A stretch of 64,000 bases of DNA from the NCBI GenBank assembly GCA_017962495.1, contig JAGCVH010000094.1, positions 1 to 64,000 on the forward strand, in the 5' to 3' direction. The stretch comes from Bacteroidaceae bacterium. Its GTDB lineage: Bacteria > Bacteroidota > Bacteroidia > Bacteroidales > Bacteroidaceae. Under the pieces are notes generated by a model. It had not been told where the DNA came from. It saw only the letters and a program-made list of their open reading frames with translations, and did not search any database. The position numbers and the translations under genes are program-made. Shown in pieces: positions 1 to 9,561 of the stretch; position 1 is the first letter of the stretch; the number at the start of each line of letters is the position of its first letter.

Positions 1-3
1 AAT

Positions 4-32
4 AAATCGTAAAATCGTAAAAATGTCAAATC
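4..32. repeat. 8-bp tandem array just upstream of asnB
   Basis: Units AAATCGTA, AAATCGTA, AAAATGTC and AAATC follow one another with an 8-bp period and run directly into the ATG of the asparagine synthase gene. The same unit recurs at 40199-40242, in front of the UDP-galactopyranose mutase gene. No ribosome-binding sequence other than the array itself lies ahead of the start. The function is unknown. Confidence 0.7.
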
Positions 33-1697
33 ATGTGTGGAATAGTATCTATCTTCAACATAAAGAAGCAGACGTCCGAACTTCGTAATAAGGCGCTAAA
101 AATGAGTCAAAAGCTCCGTCATCGCGGTCCTGACTGGAGTGGTATCTATTGTGGAGGTTCGGCCATCCTTGCTCACGAACGCCTTTCCATTGTTGACCCT
201 GAAAGTGGCGGGCAGCCCTTGTTCTCGCCAGACAGGAAACAAGTGCTGGCAGTCAACGGCGAAATATATAATCATCAGGAGATTCGTCGTCGCTTTGCTG
301 GACGGTACGATTTCCAAACTGGAAGTGATTGCGAGGTGATTCTTGCGCTATATCGCGACAAGGGCATCAATTTCTTGGAGGACATCAGTGGCATCTTTGC
401 TTTTGCCCTTTATGATGAAGAAAGGGATGAATTCTTGATTGCCCGCGACCCTATAGGGGTGATACCTTTATATATAGGTTATGACAGCGATGGCACGTTG
501 TATGTCGCTTCGGAACTGAAAGCTCTTGAAGGTCAATGTGAGAGATATGAACCTTTCTTGCCGGGACATTATTACTGGAGTAAAGAGCCTGGAATGAAAC
601 GTTATTATAAGCGCGACTGGTTTGATTATGAGGCTGTGAAGGACAACGATGCAAGTGTTGATGGTGTTCGCAATGCTTTAAAAGACTCCGTGAAGCGTCA
701 GTTGATGTCCGACGTTCCCTATGGCGTACTACTTAGTGGCGGGCTTGATTCTTCTGTTATTTCTGCTATTGCAGAGAAGTTCAGTGAACATCGTATAGAA
801 GACAATTCGCAGACACGAGCTTATTGGCCTCGCTTGCACTCCTTTGCAGTTGGCTTGAAAGGTGCTCCAGACTTGGTAAAGGCAAAGTTGGTGGCCGACT
901 ACATTGGCACCGTACATCACGAGATCAACTACACCATTCAGGAGGGACTCGATGCCATTCGCGATGTCATTTATTTCATTGAGACTTATGATGTGACAAC
1001 CGTCCGTGCATCAACTCCTATGTACCTGCTTGCACGCGTCATCAAGTCGATGGGAATAAAGATGGTACTCAGTGGCGAAGGTGCAGATGAGGTATTCGGT
1101 GGCTACCTTTATTTCCACAAGGCGCCCAACGCCAAGGCCTTCCATGAAGAGACAGTTCGAAAACTTAGTAAACTTCACTATTACGATTGCCTTCGTGCCA
1201 ACAAGAGTCTCTCAGCATGGGGGGTTGAGGGACGTGTTCCATTCCTAGACAAGGAGTTCCTCGATGTGGCTATGCGTACCAATCCCAGTGCAAAAATGTG
1301 TCCAGGTACAACCATTGAGAAGAAGATTGTCCGCGAGGCTTTTGCTGACATGCTGCCAGCAGAGATTGTTTGGCGACAAAAGGAGCAGTTTAGCGATGGC
1401 GTAGGGTATTCATGGATAGATACGTTGAAAAAGATTACGTCCGAAGCCGTAACTGACGAACAGATGGTTCATGCCGCTGAACGCTTTCCCATCAATCCAC
1501 CACTCAACAAAGAAGAGTACTATTACCGCAGCATCTTCGCTGAACATTTTCCTAGCGAATCTGCAGCCCGAAGTGTAAATCAGGAGGCCAGTGTTGCGTG
1601 CTCAACAGCCGTTGCCCTCGAGTGGGATGCCGCCTTCAGAAACATGAACGACCCCAGCGGAAGAGCGGTCAAAGGCGTTCACGAACAGGCTTACTGA
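33..1697 (+). CDS. asnB: asparagine synthase B (glutamine-hydrolysing)
   Basis: This cytoplasmic enzyme makes asparagine from aspartate, ATP and glutamine. The protein starts MCGI, so Cys2 becomes the N-terminal nucleophile of the class II glutaminase domain (residues 1 to about 190), which includes RHRGPD at 29-34. The synthetase domain carries the ATP-pyrophosphatase loop SGGLDSS at 235-241 and a later GVEGRVPFLD segment typical of AsnB. At 554 residues it has the usual length. The ATG start is fixed by the need for Cys at position 2. It converges on topB with 38 bp between the two stop codons. Family assignment is secure. Confidence 0.96.
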   Translation: MCGIVSIFNIKKQTSELRNKALKMSQKLRHRGPDWSGIYCGGSAILAHERLSIVDPESGGQPLFSPDRKQVLAVNGEIYNHQEIRRRFAGRYDFQTGSDCEVILALYRDKGINFLEDISGIFAFALYDEERDEFLIARDPIGVIPLYIGYDSDGTLYVASELKALEGQCERYEPFLPGHYYWSKEPGMKRYYKRDWFDYEAVKDNDASVDGVRNALKDSVKRQLMSDVPYGVLLSGGLDSSVISAIAEKFSEHRIEDNSQTRAYWPRLHSFAVGLKGAPDLVKAKLVADYIGTVHHEINYTIQEGLDAIRDVIYFIETYDVTTVRASTPMYLLARVIKSMGIKMVLSGEGADEVFGGYLYFHKAPNAKAFHEETVRKLSKLHYYDCLRANKSLSAWGVEGRVPFLDKEFLDVAMRTNPSAKMCPGTTIEKKIVREAFADMLPAEIVWRQKEQFSDGVGYSWIDTLKKITSEAVTDEQMVHAAERFPINPPLNKEEYYYRSIFAEHFPSESAARSVNQEASVACSTAVALEWDAAFRNMNDPSGRAVKGVHEQAY

Positions 1698-1735
1698 AAT
1701 ATTCGGTTATGATACGTCTTGTATCCCTCTAATTT

Positions 1736-3607
1736 TTATCCCCTAATCTGGGCTTGCGGTTGGCTGTTGTCCGCCATCACGGAGAGGACGAGGTCGGTGA
1801 CCATCTGCTTGAGTTCGTCGATGAATTGCTTGGCCTCGTATTCGTGGCGTTCTATCTGGCGTAGTTTGCGTTCCCAGTGTCCAGTGAGTTCGGCACTCTT
1901 CAGGAGTTCGTTCTGGATGATGCCGATGAGCTGTTTGCCGGTTTCGGTAGGTGCCAGACTCTTGCGGTTTCGACGTATGTAGTTGCGTTTGAACAGGGTT
2001 TCGATGATGGCAGCGCGCGTACTGGGTCGCCCGATGCCGTTCTCCTTCAGGGCATCGCGCAGTTCATCGTCCTCAACCAATTTTCCTGCAGTCTCCATTG
2101 CCCGCAACAGCGTGGCTTCGGAGTAAGGCTTCGGCGGTGTGGTCTGCTTTTCGGCGAGGTTGGGCTCGTGAGGCCCTGATTCGCCTTTTGTGAAGGCAGG
2201 CAAAGTGCCTTCTTCCTCCCCGTCTTTCTCTTCGGCTGCGTCTTGTTCGTCGGTCTTCTTTTTTGCCCACAACACTTGCCAGGCGGGTTCGGTGATTACC
2301 TTGCCGGTGGCGCGGAAGGGAATGGCGTCGGTGAAGGAGGCGACGTGAAGTCCCTCGTCACGCACCTCGCCCAGGACGGTGGTCTGCTGGAACTTGAGGT
2401 CGGGGTAGAAGATGCCGATGAAACGACGGGTTACGAGGTCGAACACTCGCTTTTCCATATCCGACAGACCTATCGAGGCGGGATTGACGCCTGTGGGGAT
2501 GATGGCGTGGTGGTCGGTGACCTTCGAACTGTCGAAATATTTCTTGTCCTTGCGAAGTTTTCCTGCGGGAATGCCCTGTGTGAATCGGGCGTACGGAACG
2601 ATGCCTTTCAGTATCTGGGGACACTTGGGATAGAGGTCGTCGCTAAGGAAAGTGGTGTCCACGCGCGGGTAAGTCGTCACCTTCTTTTCGTAGAGGCTTT
2701 GGATGAGTTGGAGCGTGAGGTCGGCTGAATATCCATAGCGCTTGTTACATTCTACTTGCAGGGAGGTGAGGTCGAACAGGCGTGGTGGGGCTTCACGACC
2801 AGCCTTCTTCTCCACCGAAAGGATGGTGAAGGGGAGTGAACCGATGGCAGAGAGCGCAGCCTCTCCGTCCTCTTTTGTACGGAAACCGCGGTCTCCCTCC
2901 TCCATGACGGCGGTGAAGGTGGCGCCACGATAGCGTGTCGTCAGCACCCAATAGGTCTCAGGCTTGAAGTTGTCAATCTCCTGCTGTCGGCGTACGATGA
3001 GGGCAAGGGTAGGGGTTTGCACGCGTCCTATCGAGAGCACTTGTTTCTCCTGTGCCATCATGCTGCGGTATTTCAGGGTGTAGAGCCGGGTGGCATTCAT
3101 GCCCAGCGTCCAGTCGCCGATGGCACGCGAGAGTCCTGCCTCGTAAAGGCTTTGGTAGTCGCTTTGGTCCTTCAGTTTCTGGAATCCCTCGCGAATGGCT
3201 TCTTCGGTCAGTGAGGATATCCACAGGCGTTGTACGGGACATTTGGCACCTGTCATCTGTATTACCCAGCGCTGTATGAGTTCTCCCTCCTGCCCGGCAT
3301 CACCGCAATTGATGATACGTTCGGCCGAGAGCATGAGTTGTTTTATGGTGTTGAATTGTTTCTCCACCCCTTTGTCCGTCTTTAGTTTAATGCCGAAGCG
3401 CTGTGGGATCATGGGCAGTTGCGACATGCTCCAGGTCTTCCACATGGGTGAGTATTCGTGGGGCTCCTTCAGTTCACACAGGTGTCCGAAAGTCCAGGTC
3501 ACCTGGTAACCGTTGCCTTCCATATATCCGTCCTTTGCTTGGTTGGCTCCCAGCACATGGGCAATATCGCGTCCAACGGATGGTTTTTCTGCTATGCAAA
3601 CGATCAT
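1736..3607 (-). CDS. topB: DNA topoisomerase III (type IA)
   Basis: This type IA topoisomerase relaxes or decatenates DNA through a transient 5'-phosphotyrosine link. The N-terminal Toprim domain starts MIVCIAEKPSVGRDIA and has the acidic motif GDAGQEGEL near residues 102-110. The active-site segment TTYPRVDT places the catalytic tyrosine at about residue 313, and SIGRVQTPT near 192-200 is also typical. The 623-residue length fits the short plasmid/Bacteroidota TopB form, which lacks long zinc-finger tails. It is 21 bp downstream of the symporter gene on the same strand, so the two may be co-transcribed. Confidence 0.95.
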   Translation of the reverse strand: MIVCIAEKPSVGRDIAHVLGANQAKDGYMEGNGYQVTWTFGHLCELKEPHEYSPMWKTWSMSQLPMIPQRFGIKLKTDKGVEKQFNTIKQLMLSAERIINCGDAGQEGELIQRWVIQMTGAKCPVQRLWISSLTEEAIREGFQKLKDQSDYQSLYEAGLSRAIGDWTLGMNATRLYTLKYRSMMAQEKQVLSIGRVQTPTLALIVRRQQEIDNFKPETYWVLTTRYRGATFTAVMEEGDRGFRTKEDGEAALSAIGSLPFTILSVEKKAGREAPPRLFDLTSLQVECNKRYGYSADLTLQLIQSLYEKKVTTYPRVDTTFLSDDLYPKCPQILKGIVPYARFTQGIPAGKLRKDKKYFDSSKVTDHHAIIPTGVNPASIGLSDMEKRVFDLVTRRFIGIFYPDLKFQQTTVLGEVRDEGLHVASFTDAIPFRATGKVITEPAWQVLWAKKKTDEQDAAEEKDGEEEGTLPAFTKGESGPHEPNLAEKQTTPPKPYSEATLLRAMETAGKLVEDDELRDALKENGIGRPSTRAAIIETLFKRNYIRRNRKSLAPTETGKQLIGIIQNELLKSAELTGHWERKLRQIERHEYEAKQFIDELKQMVTDLVLSVMADNSQPQAQIRG

Positions 3608-3628
3608 TGGTTATTTGGTTATAGGTTC

Positions 3629-5038
3629 TCACCCCCAACACTCCAAATCCTGCTCAATTTCAGGAAGCATGGAGCGATGGAATGTCGGGTCTTTGCCTTC
3701 GCGTTTCTGACGGAAATAGTCGTCCTTCAGACGATAGACATACTTAGCCAGACGCATGACGGCGTAAAGGTTTATGATGACGATGATGGCCATCATGAGG
3801 TCGATGATGGACCAAGCCTGTTGCAAGGTGATGACACCTCCGACGAGCACCGTCATAGCCGAAATGATGCGGAATGCCTGAATGGGCCATTGCTTTCGTG
3901 TGATGAAGCGGATGTTCGACTCTCCGTAGAAGTAATTGCCGATGATGGTGCTGAAGGCAAAGAGGAAGACAATGGTAGTGAGATACCATCGTCCCAAAGC
4001 ACCCAGGTGGAGTTCCATTGCCGAACCTGTGAGGATGCTTCCGTCCTCACCACTGTTGTAAAGTCCTGAGAGCAGGATGACAAAGGCCGTGCAAGTGCAG
4101 ATGACCAGCGTATCGACGAACACTCCCATGGATTGCAACAACCCCTGCTTCACGGGATGCGAGATGCTTGCCGTTGCCGCTGCATGTGGAGCACTACCCT
4201 CGCCAGCCTCGTTGCTGAAGAGACCACGCTTGACGCCCTGCATTACAGCTACGCCTATCACAGCCCCACCTGCCTGACGCAGCCCGAAGGCACTCTTGAC
4301 GATAAGGCTCAGCATGGCAGGCACGTGCTGAATGTTGGCGATAAGCACATAGATGGAAAGCACCAAATAACCTACCGCCATGACCGGAACAACGATGGCA
4401 GAGAAACGCGAAATGCGTTGCACCCCTCCAAAAATGACGGTCATCATGAGTAGGCTCAGAACGATGGAGATGTGCAGGGAATTGAAGCCCAGAGCCACAC
4501 TTGTAGCATCACAGATGGTTCGGCTCTGAATCATCTGATTGGCCATGCCGAAGGTGACGATGATGCCAATGCCGAAGATGATGCCCAACCAGCGTTGGTG
4601 AAGACCATGAAGCATATAGTAGGCAGGTCCGCCATAGAAGGCATCCTCACCCCGACGCTTGAAGAGTTGGGCTAATGTGGCTTCCATGAAAGCAGTAGCC
4701 GAAGCCAGCAATGCCATTATCCACATCCAGAACACAGCCCCTGGTCCACCCACGGCAATGGCGGAGGCCACTCCTGCCAGATTGCCCGTACCCACACGAC
4801 TGGCTAGACTGATGGCAAAAGCCTGGAACGAATTGATGTGGCGTTGTCCGTTTTGCTCGGCATTCTTATCGTCGCTTGTGCTTGCAAAAAGTTGGCGTGT
4901 CATCTCTCCCAACTTACGAAACTGAACAAATCCCAGTCGCATGGAAAAGTAAAGCGAACAACCTACCAAGAGGGTAATAATAAGGTAGGTCCACAACCAT
5001 TGTTGCACGTTGTCTACAAGTGTGAAAAATACGTCCAT
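3629..5038 (-). CDS. alanine/glycine:cation symporter (AGCS family)
   Basis: A polytopic inner-membrane carrier of 469 residues expected to import alanine or glycine with sodium. The family segment SRVGTGNLAGVASAIAVGGP is present near residues 79-98, and about ten hydrophobic helices can be read along the chain. SNEAGEGSAPHAAATA, around residue 273, is another AGCS hallmark. The gene is divergent from the GH43 gene across an 85-bp spacer and lies just upstream of topB. The exact substrate cannot be told from sequence. Confidence 0.92.
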   Translation of the reverse strand: MDVFFTLVDNVQQWLWTYLIITLLVGCSLYFSMRLGFVQFRKLGEMTRQLFASTSDDKNAEQNGQRHINSFQAFAISLASRVGTGNLAGVASAIAVGGPGAVFWMWIMALLASATAFMEATLAQLFKRRGEDAFYGGPAYYMLHGLHQRWLGIIFGIGIIVTFGMANQMIQSRTICDATSVALGFNSLHISIVLSLLMMTVIFGGVQRISRFSAIVVPVMAVGYLVLSIYVLIANIQHVPAMLSLIVKSAFGLRQAGGAVIGVAVMQGVKRGLFSNEAGEGSAPHAAATASISHPVKQGLLQSMGVFVDTLVICTCTAFVILLSGLYNSGEDGSILTGSAMELHLGALGRWYLTTIVFLFAFSTIIGNYFYGESNIRFITRKQWPIQAFRIISAMTVLVGGVITLQQAWSIIDLMMAIIVIINLYAVMRLAKYVYRLKDDYFRQKREGKDPTFHRSMLPEIEQDLECWG

Positions 5039-5094
5039 GGCACAAAGTTACTAATAAATTGAGGATTGTGGACCGAGAATTAAAAATAATTTTG

Positions 5095-5102
5095 TATTTT
5101 TG
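5095..5102 (+). promoter_or_regulatory. -7 box (TATTTTTG) of the GH43 gene
   Basis: TATTTTTG matches the Bacteroidota primary-sigma -7 consensus TAnnTTTG and lies 22 bp before the ATG at 5124. No convincing -33 TTTG was found at the usual 19-21 bp spacing. The TTG inside this box is in frame with the gene and would give a false upstream start at 5100. Confidence 0.6.
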
Positions 5103-5123
5103 TCCCGAATAAATAATTATAAT

Positions 5124-7988
5124 ATGGTAAAGATGATGAAATGGCGTTTTGTAGTGTTGACCTTGATGTTGATAGGAATCTTGTCGGCGAATGCCCAGAC
5201 ACAGTTGTCCGTAAGCGAGATGCGCTCGCTGTATTCAACCAGCAATGGCTCGTGGGTGAGCATTCATGACCCGTCGGTTGTGTTTAGAGATGGTTCGTTC
5301 TATATTTGGGGTTCACATTTAGGTGTGGCATCAAGTAAGGACTTGATTACGTACACAGGACTGCGTGCGGACAACAATACTTTTGCCCAACCCAACGGCA
5401 CTCGATGTGGCTATGCTACGGCCTTCAACAAGCAGGTGGTCACTCAAGTCAAGAACTATAAAGGCGAATTGGTCGACTTCCCGCAAGTGGATGGCGAAGC
5501 CTGGTGCTCGTGCTATGCCGGGAACAAGGAAACATGGATAAACGGAAACATGTGGGCACCCGACATCATCTATAATGAGTCGCTGAAGAAGTGGTGCATG
5601 TACCTAAGTTTGAATGGCGACCATTGGGCAAGTGTCATCATTCTGCTCACTGCCCCCACGGCAACAGGTCCATTTACCTATCAGGGACCAGTGGTAATGG
5701 GTGGTTTCAATGGGGAATCCGGTGCTCCTAATTACAAGAACAGCGACATGGAGATAGCCTTGGGTCCGCTCTCAACACTTCCCGCACGATACAACCAACA
5801 AGGGCGTTGGGGTACTTATTGGCCTAATTGCATCGACCCATGTGTCTTCTATGACGAAGAAGGCGAATTGTGGATGTCGTATGGTTCGTGGAGTGGAGGC
5901 ATCTTTTTGTTGAAACTGGACAAGGATACAGGTCTGCGTGACTACACTTACACCTATGCATCGGACTATGATTCGAAAGGTGCCAACGGCGTGAGTGACC
6001 CTTATTTCGGTAAGAAGATAGCAGGAGGATACTATGTCAGTGGCGAGGGATCGTACATCCAGCACATCGGACAATACTACTACATGTTTGTGACTTATGG
6101 CGGACTCTCGTCAAATGAGGGTTACGACATGCGCGTCTTCCGTTCCAAGAATCCTGATGGACCGTATGTCGATGCCAGTGGAGTATCGGCTACATACACG
6201 GGCTATCAGATGAACTATGGTCCTAATGCCAACACCAATCGTGGTATAAAGATGATGTCGGCCTACAACAATTGGGGCAATCAGAATTTGGGAGAGCGTG
6301 CTCAAGGACATAATTCGGCTTGTCAGGACGACAAAGGACGTTCGTTCTTGGTTTACCACACCCGTTTCAATGATGGAGGCGAAGGGCATCAGGTGCGTGC
6401 CCACCAACTTTTCCTTAACGAGAAAGACTGGATCGTGACAGCTCCGTTTGTCTATCGTGGTGAAGAGACCACAGATGCCGATATTGCTTCTTCGGCAATT
6501 TCTGTCGATGAAATCGTGGGCGACTATCATTTCCTCATTCATCCTTATCTTCAGGATTGCGGAAACGCAGCAGAAGAATCACCCGTTATGATTACCTTGT
6601 CGGCTAACGGAAAGGTTTCGGGTGCTTATACTGGTACGTGGAGTGTGAAAGAAGGCACTTCGTACATGACGCTGAAATTGGGCTCAACGACTTATTACGG
6701 CGTGTTCGTGGAACAACACGTCAATGGGACGACTAAGAGTAATAGCTATGTGACCACTTCCCTGGGAGCTCTCGCTTTCAGTGCTGTCGCTTCGAATGGT
6801 GTTCCCGTTTGGGGGTATAAACTGAAACCCCAGTATGCTGTGGCATATAACTACCTGACAAACACCATCAATGTGAAGTCGGGAACCACCTATGCCGCAA
6901 ACATCAGCCTCATGTTCCCGACGGTGGAGAATACGACTCTTACGTGGACTTCATCAGTGCCCGAGGTTATCGATGAAACGGGCAAGTATTCGCCTGCAGA
7001 TACCATTACACCCATTACCCTGACCGCTCGTCTTCAGTGTGCCGACTATTATTGGGAACAGGAGTATAACATAAAGGCACAGAAGGAAACAACTCCCAGT
7101 GGAGACTATCTAGACGGACTGGTGGCTTACTACAATATGGATGCAACTCCCTGTTACAATGCCTATAACGAAGAACAACGCACGACTTTCGGTACGACAG
7201 GAACACGTCCCGTACTTGCCGACGACTACGACCGCTTTGGGAAAGTTCTTCATCAATGGTATGGTGCAAATAAGAGCAATTCGTTCACACGCATGCCTAA
7301 CCCGTTGTTGAACAGCACCGATCTGGAAGGCTTTACCGTAAGTATGTGGGTAAGACGCACAGACGACAATATGTGGGATGCCATCTGGAGTTTCTTCAAT
7401 GGAACGTCGGCAGCCACCAAGAGTCCCTACCTCTTCCTTACGGGCAATACCTATCTGGGTTACAGCGACAATGTCGAAACCACCTTCGATATCAACTATC
7501 CAGGTGAAACTGCCTATGCTGACATTCCCGTGGATAAGTGGACACTGGCAACCGTCACTGTTGGCGCAGATAACGGAGTGCGAATCTACGTCAACGGGGT
7601 GAATAAGGCCACTCATAGCGTGGCCAGCAGTACTGGAGTGACGAAGGTAAAAGAACTGCCTTTGGACAATATCCTGACCACGGTTTCGGGTATGAAGTAT
7701 TTCTATCTGGGCATGGGTTCGCCATGGGGGTCTGCCGATTGCTATATCGACGACGTGATGATTTACAATCGTGAACTTTCTGCTACCGATGTGCGCACTC
7801 TATATACGATGGTGAACCGTGTTACAGACTTCACGAAGGGAGAAGGAGGTACGGGAATTGAGGACCTTTGGTCCAGTTCAGAGTCCAGAGTTCAGAGTTC
7901 GGAGATATTCGACCTGCAAGGCCGTCGTGTTGCAAGGCCCACTCGTGGTTTGTACATCAAGAACGGAAAGAAAATATTAATTCGATAA
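5124..7988 (+). CDS. secreted GH43 endo-arabinanase-like enzyme with LamG domain
   Basis: Predicted to hydrolyse alpha-1,5-linked arabinan outside the inner membrane. A signal peptide ends near ILSANAQ (residues 19-25). The GH43 five-bladed propeller follows, with catalytic-type residues D49 (IHDP), D238 (CIDP) and E308 (SGEG). After it come a GH43-type C-terminal beta domain (about 450-560), an Ig-like stretch and a concanavalin-A/LamG-like domain (about 660-895). The last residues, EIFDLQGRRVARPTRGLY, resemble the sorting tails of Bacteroidota secreted proteins. The ATG at 5124 was preferred over an in-frame TTG at 5100 because that TTG is inside the promoter box. A heptad array encodes part of the linker before the tail. 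Confidence 0.86.
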   Translation: MVKMMKWRFVVLTLMLIGILSANAQTQLSVSEMRSLYSTSNGSWVSIHDPSVVFRDGSFYIWGSHLGVASSKDLITYTGLRADNNTFAQPNGTRCGYATAFNKQVVTQVKNYKGELVDFPQVDGEAWCSCYAGNKETWINGNMWAPDIIYNESLKKWCMYLSLNGDHWASVIILLTAPTATGPFTYQGPVVMGGFNGESGAPNYKNSDMEIALGPLSTLPARYNQQGRWGTYWPNCIDPCVFYDEEGELWMSYGSWSGGIFLLKLDKDTGLRDYTYTYASDYDSKGANGVSDPYFGKKIAGGYYVSGEGSYIQHIGQYYYMFVTYGGLSSNEGYDMRVFRSKNPDGPYVDASGVSATYTGYQMNYGPNANTNRGIKMMSAYNNWGNQNLGERAQGHNSACQDDKGRSFLVYHTRFNDGGEGHQVRAHQLFLNEKDWIVTAPFVYRGEETTDADIASSAISVDEIVGDYHFLIHPYLQDCGNAAEESPVMITLSANGKVSGAYTGTWSVKEGTSYMTLKLGSTTYYGVFVEQHVNGTTKSNSYVTTSLGALAFSAVASNGVPVWGYKLKPQYAVAYNYLTNTINVKSGTTYAANISLMFPTVENTTLTWTSSVPEVIDETGKYSPADTITPITLTARLQCADYYWEQEYNIKAQKETTPSGDYLDGLVAYYNMDATPCYNAYNEEQRTTFGTTGTRPVLADDYDRFGKVLHQWYGANKSNSFTRMPNPLLNSTDLEGFTVSMWVRRTDDNMWDAIWSFFNGTSAATKSPYLFLTGNTYLGYSDNVETTFDINYPGETAYADIPVDKWTLATVTVGADNGVRIYVNGVNKATHSVASSTGVTKVKELPLDNILTTVSGMKYFYLGMGSPWGSADCYIDDVMIYNRELSATDVRTLYTMVNRVTDFTKGEGGTGIEDLWSSSESRVQSSEIFDLQGRRVARPTRGLYIKNGKKILIR
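7875..7904. repeat. 7-bp tandem array inside the GH43 coding sequence
   Basis: AGTTCAG, AGTCCAG, AGTTCAG and AGTTCGG follow at exact 7-bp intervals. The array is translated in frame as the Ser/Glu-rich linker SSSESRVQSSE just before the C-terminal sorting-like tail, so it sits where an insertion is tolerated. Confidence 0.75.
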
Positions 7989-8030
7989 AAGAGTATATTT
8001 CGTAACTCCTAATTCATCAATTCATAAGCT

Positions 8031-9539
8031 ATGCTACGTAAAATCCGTATTACACTGGCCATCATCTTCTGGGTGGGAGTGACCATGCTGTTCCTCGACT
8101 TTTCCGGAACGGCACAGTACTACCTTGCCTGGATGGCGAAAGTGCAGTTCTTGCCTGCAGTCTTGGCATTGAACGTAGGAGTAGTCATTGGGCTTGTCCT
8201 GCTGACACTCCTATTCGGACGTATTTATTGTTCTGTCATTTGCCCGTTGGGTGTGATGCAGGACTTTATAGCGTGGGTAAGCAAGCGTCGGTTTTTCCGT
8301 AAAAACAAGAAGGCGAAACTGGCCAACAAGTATAGTTATTCGCCTACGAAAAGAGTTTTGCGTGCTTTGGTGTTATTGTTGTTCTTGGTGCTGATGATTG
8401 CGGGACTCAACAGCCTGGCCATACTTATTGCTCCTTATAGTGCCTATGGGCGCATTTCTACAAACCTGATGCAACCCATCTACCTATGGGTAAACAACGG
8501 GTTAGCCGCTATTGCCGAGCATTACGATTCGTACATGTTCTATTCGGTAGATGTGTGGATGAAGTCGGCTTTCTCGCTTGGCATTGCCGTTGCAACGCTT
8601 GTCATCATAGGCATACTTGCCTGGAGAGGTGGACGCACGTATTGTAACACCATTTGTCCTGTAGGCACAGTGTTGGGTTATGTCAGTCATTTCTCGCTCT
8701 TCGGTCCTGTCTTTGACGAGGACAAGTGCAATGGCTGTGGCCTTTGTGCTCGCAATTGCAAGGCAAGTTGCATCGATGCCAAGAACCATCATGTTGACAT
8801 GACTCGTTGTGTCTCTTGTGGCGATTGCATGGAGGTATGTTCCCAGCGTGCAGTGACTTTTGGTAACCGTTTAAAAACTTCTAAGACTCCCAAAGAAGCT
8901 AAAGATGTTGAGGTTTCGCAAGACCGCCGTGCCTTTATGAAGGGTTTGGCTATAGTGGGGACAGGGGTCACCATCGATGCTGTCGCCAAGACGGTGGACG
9001 GAGGTCTGGCCGTAATCGAGGACAAGGTTAATCCTGAACGCAAGACCCCTATCACGCCTCCAGGTTCGCTGTCTGCTAAACATTTTGCCCAGCATTGCAC
9101 GGCTTGTCAACTTTGCATTGCCGCCTGTCCTAACAAGGTGCTTCGTCCCAGTGAGGATTTGGAGCATCTGATGCAACCTGTGTTGGAATTTGATTGTGGC
9201 TATTGTCGTCCAGAGTGTAACCGCTGTTCGCAGGTGTGCCCGACTGGAGCCATACGTCCCATCACCATTGAAGAACGCACAGCCCATCAGGTGGGTCATG
9301 CGGTATGGGTTAGGAAGAATTGTGTGATATTGACCGATGAGGTAGAGTGTGGTAATTGTGCCCGCCATTGCCTGACTGGAGCCATAGAGATGATGCCTTT
9401 GGAAGACAATGATGATATTTGGGTTCCCATGGTCAACGAAGAAAAGTGCATCGGTTGTGGTGCCTGTGAGAATCTGTGTCCGGCTCGTCCGTTCAGTGCC
9501 ATCTATGTAGAGGGGCATGAGACACATCGTGAAATATAA
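8031..9539 (+). CDS. membrane polyferredoxin (NapH/CcoG-like) with internal twin-arginine motif
   Basis: An electron-transfer membrane protein of 502 residues. Four hydrophobic helices lie at about 7-24, 42-62, 108-135 and 179-198, with CxxxCP motifs after helices 2 and 4 (residues 67-71 and 205-209) as in NapH/YccM proteins. Two 4Fe-4S motifs follow at 233-243 and 260-270. After these comes RRAFMKG (299-305) and a weakly hydrophobic stretch that reads as an internal Tat signal. The C-terminal part adds further cysteine clusters near 356, 389, 440 and 473. It is the first gene of an operon with a Tat-type aldo/keto reductase, tatA and tatC. The electron donor and acceptor are not evident. Confidence 0.88.
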   Translation: MLRKIRITLAIIFWVGVTMLFLDFSGTAQYYLAWMAKVQFLPAVLALNVGVVIGLVLLTLLFGRIYCSVICPLGVMQDFIAWVSKRRFFRKNKKAKLANKYSYSPTKRVLRALVLLLFLVLMIAGLNSLAILIAPYSAYGRISTNLMQPIYLWVNNGLAAIAEHYDSYMFYSVDVWMKSAFSLGIAVATLVIIGILAWRGGRTYCNTICPVGTVLGYVSHFSLFGPVFDEDKCNGCGLCARNCKASCIDAKNHHVDMTRCVSCGDCMEVCSQRAVTFGNRLKTSKTPKEAKDVEVSQDRRAFMKGLAIVGTGVTIDAVAKTVDGGLAVIEDKVNPERKTPITPPGSLSAKHFAQHCTACQLCIAACPNKVLRPSEDLEHLMQPVLEFDCGYCRPECNRCSQVCPTGAIRPITIEERTAHQVGHAVWVRKNCVILTDEVECGNCARHCLTGAIEMMPLEDNDDIWVPMVNEEKCIGCGACENLCPARPFSAIYVEGHETHREI

Positions 9540-9561
9540 CTTTCAATTAAACTTTTGACTT

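Noticed and set aside
3605..3635. A further heptad array (GGTTATT-like) between topB and the symporter gene
   Set aside because: Only two or three poor units can be aligned, too few to separate from chance.
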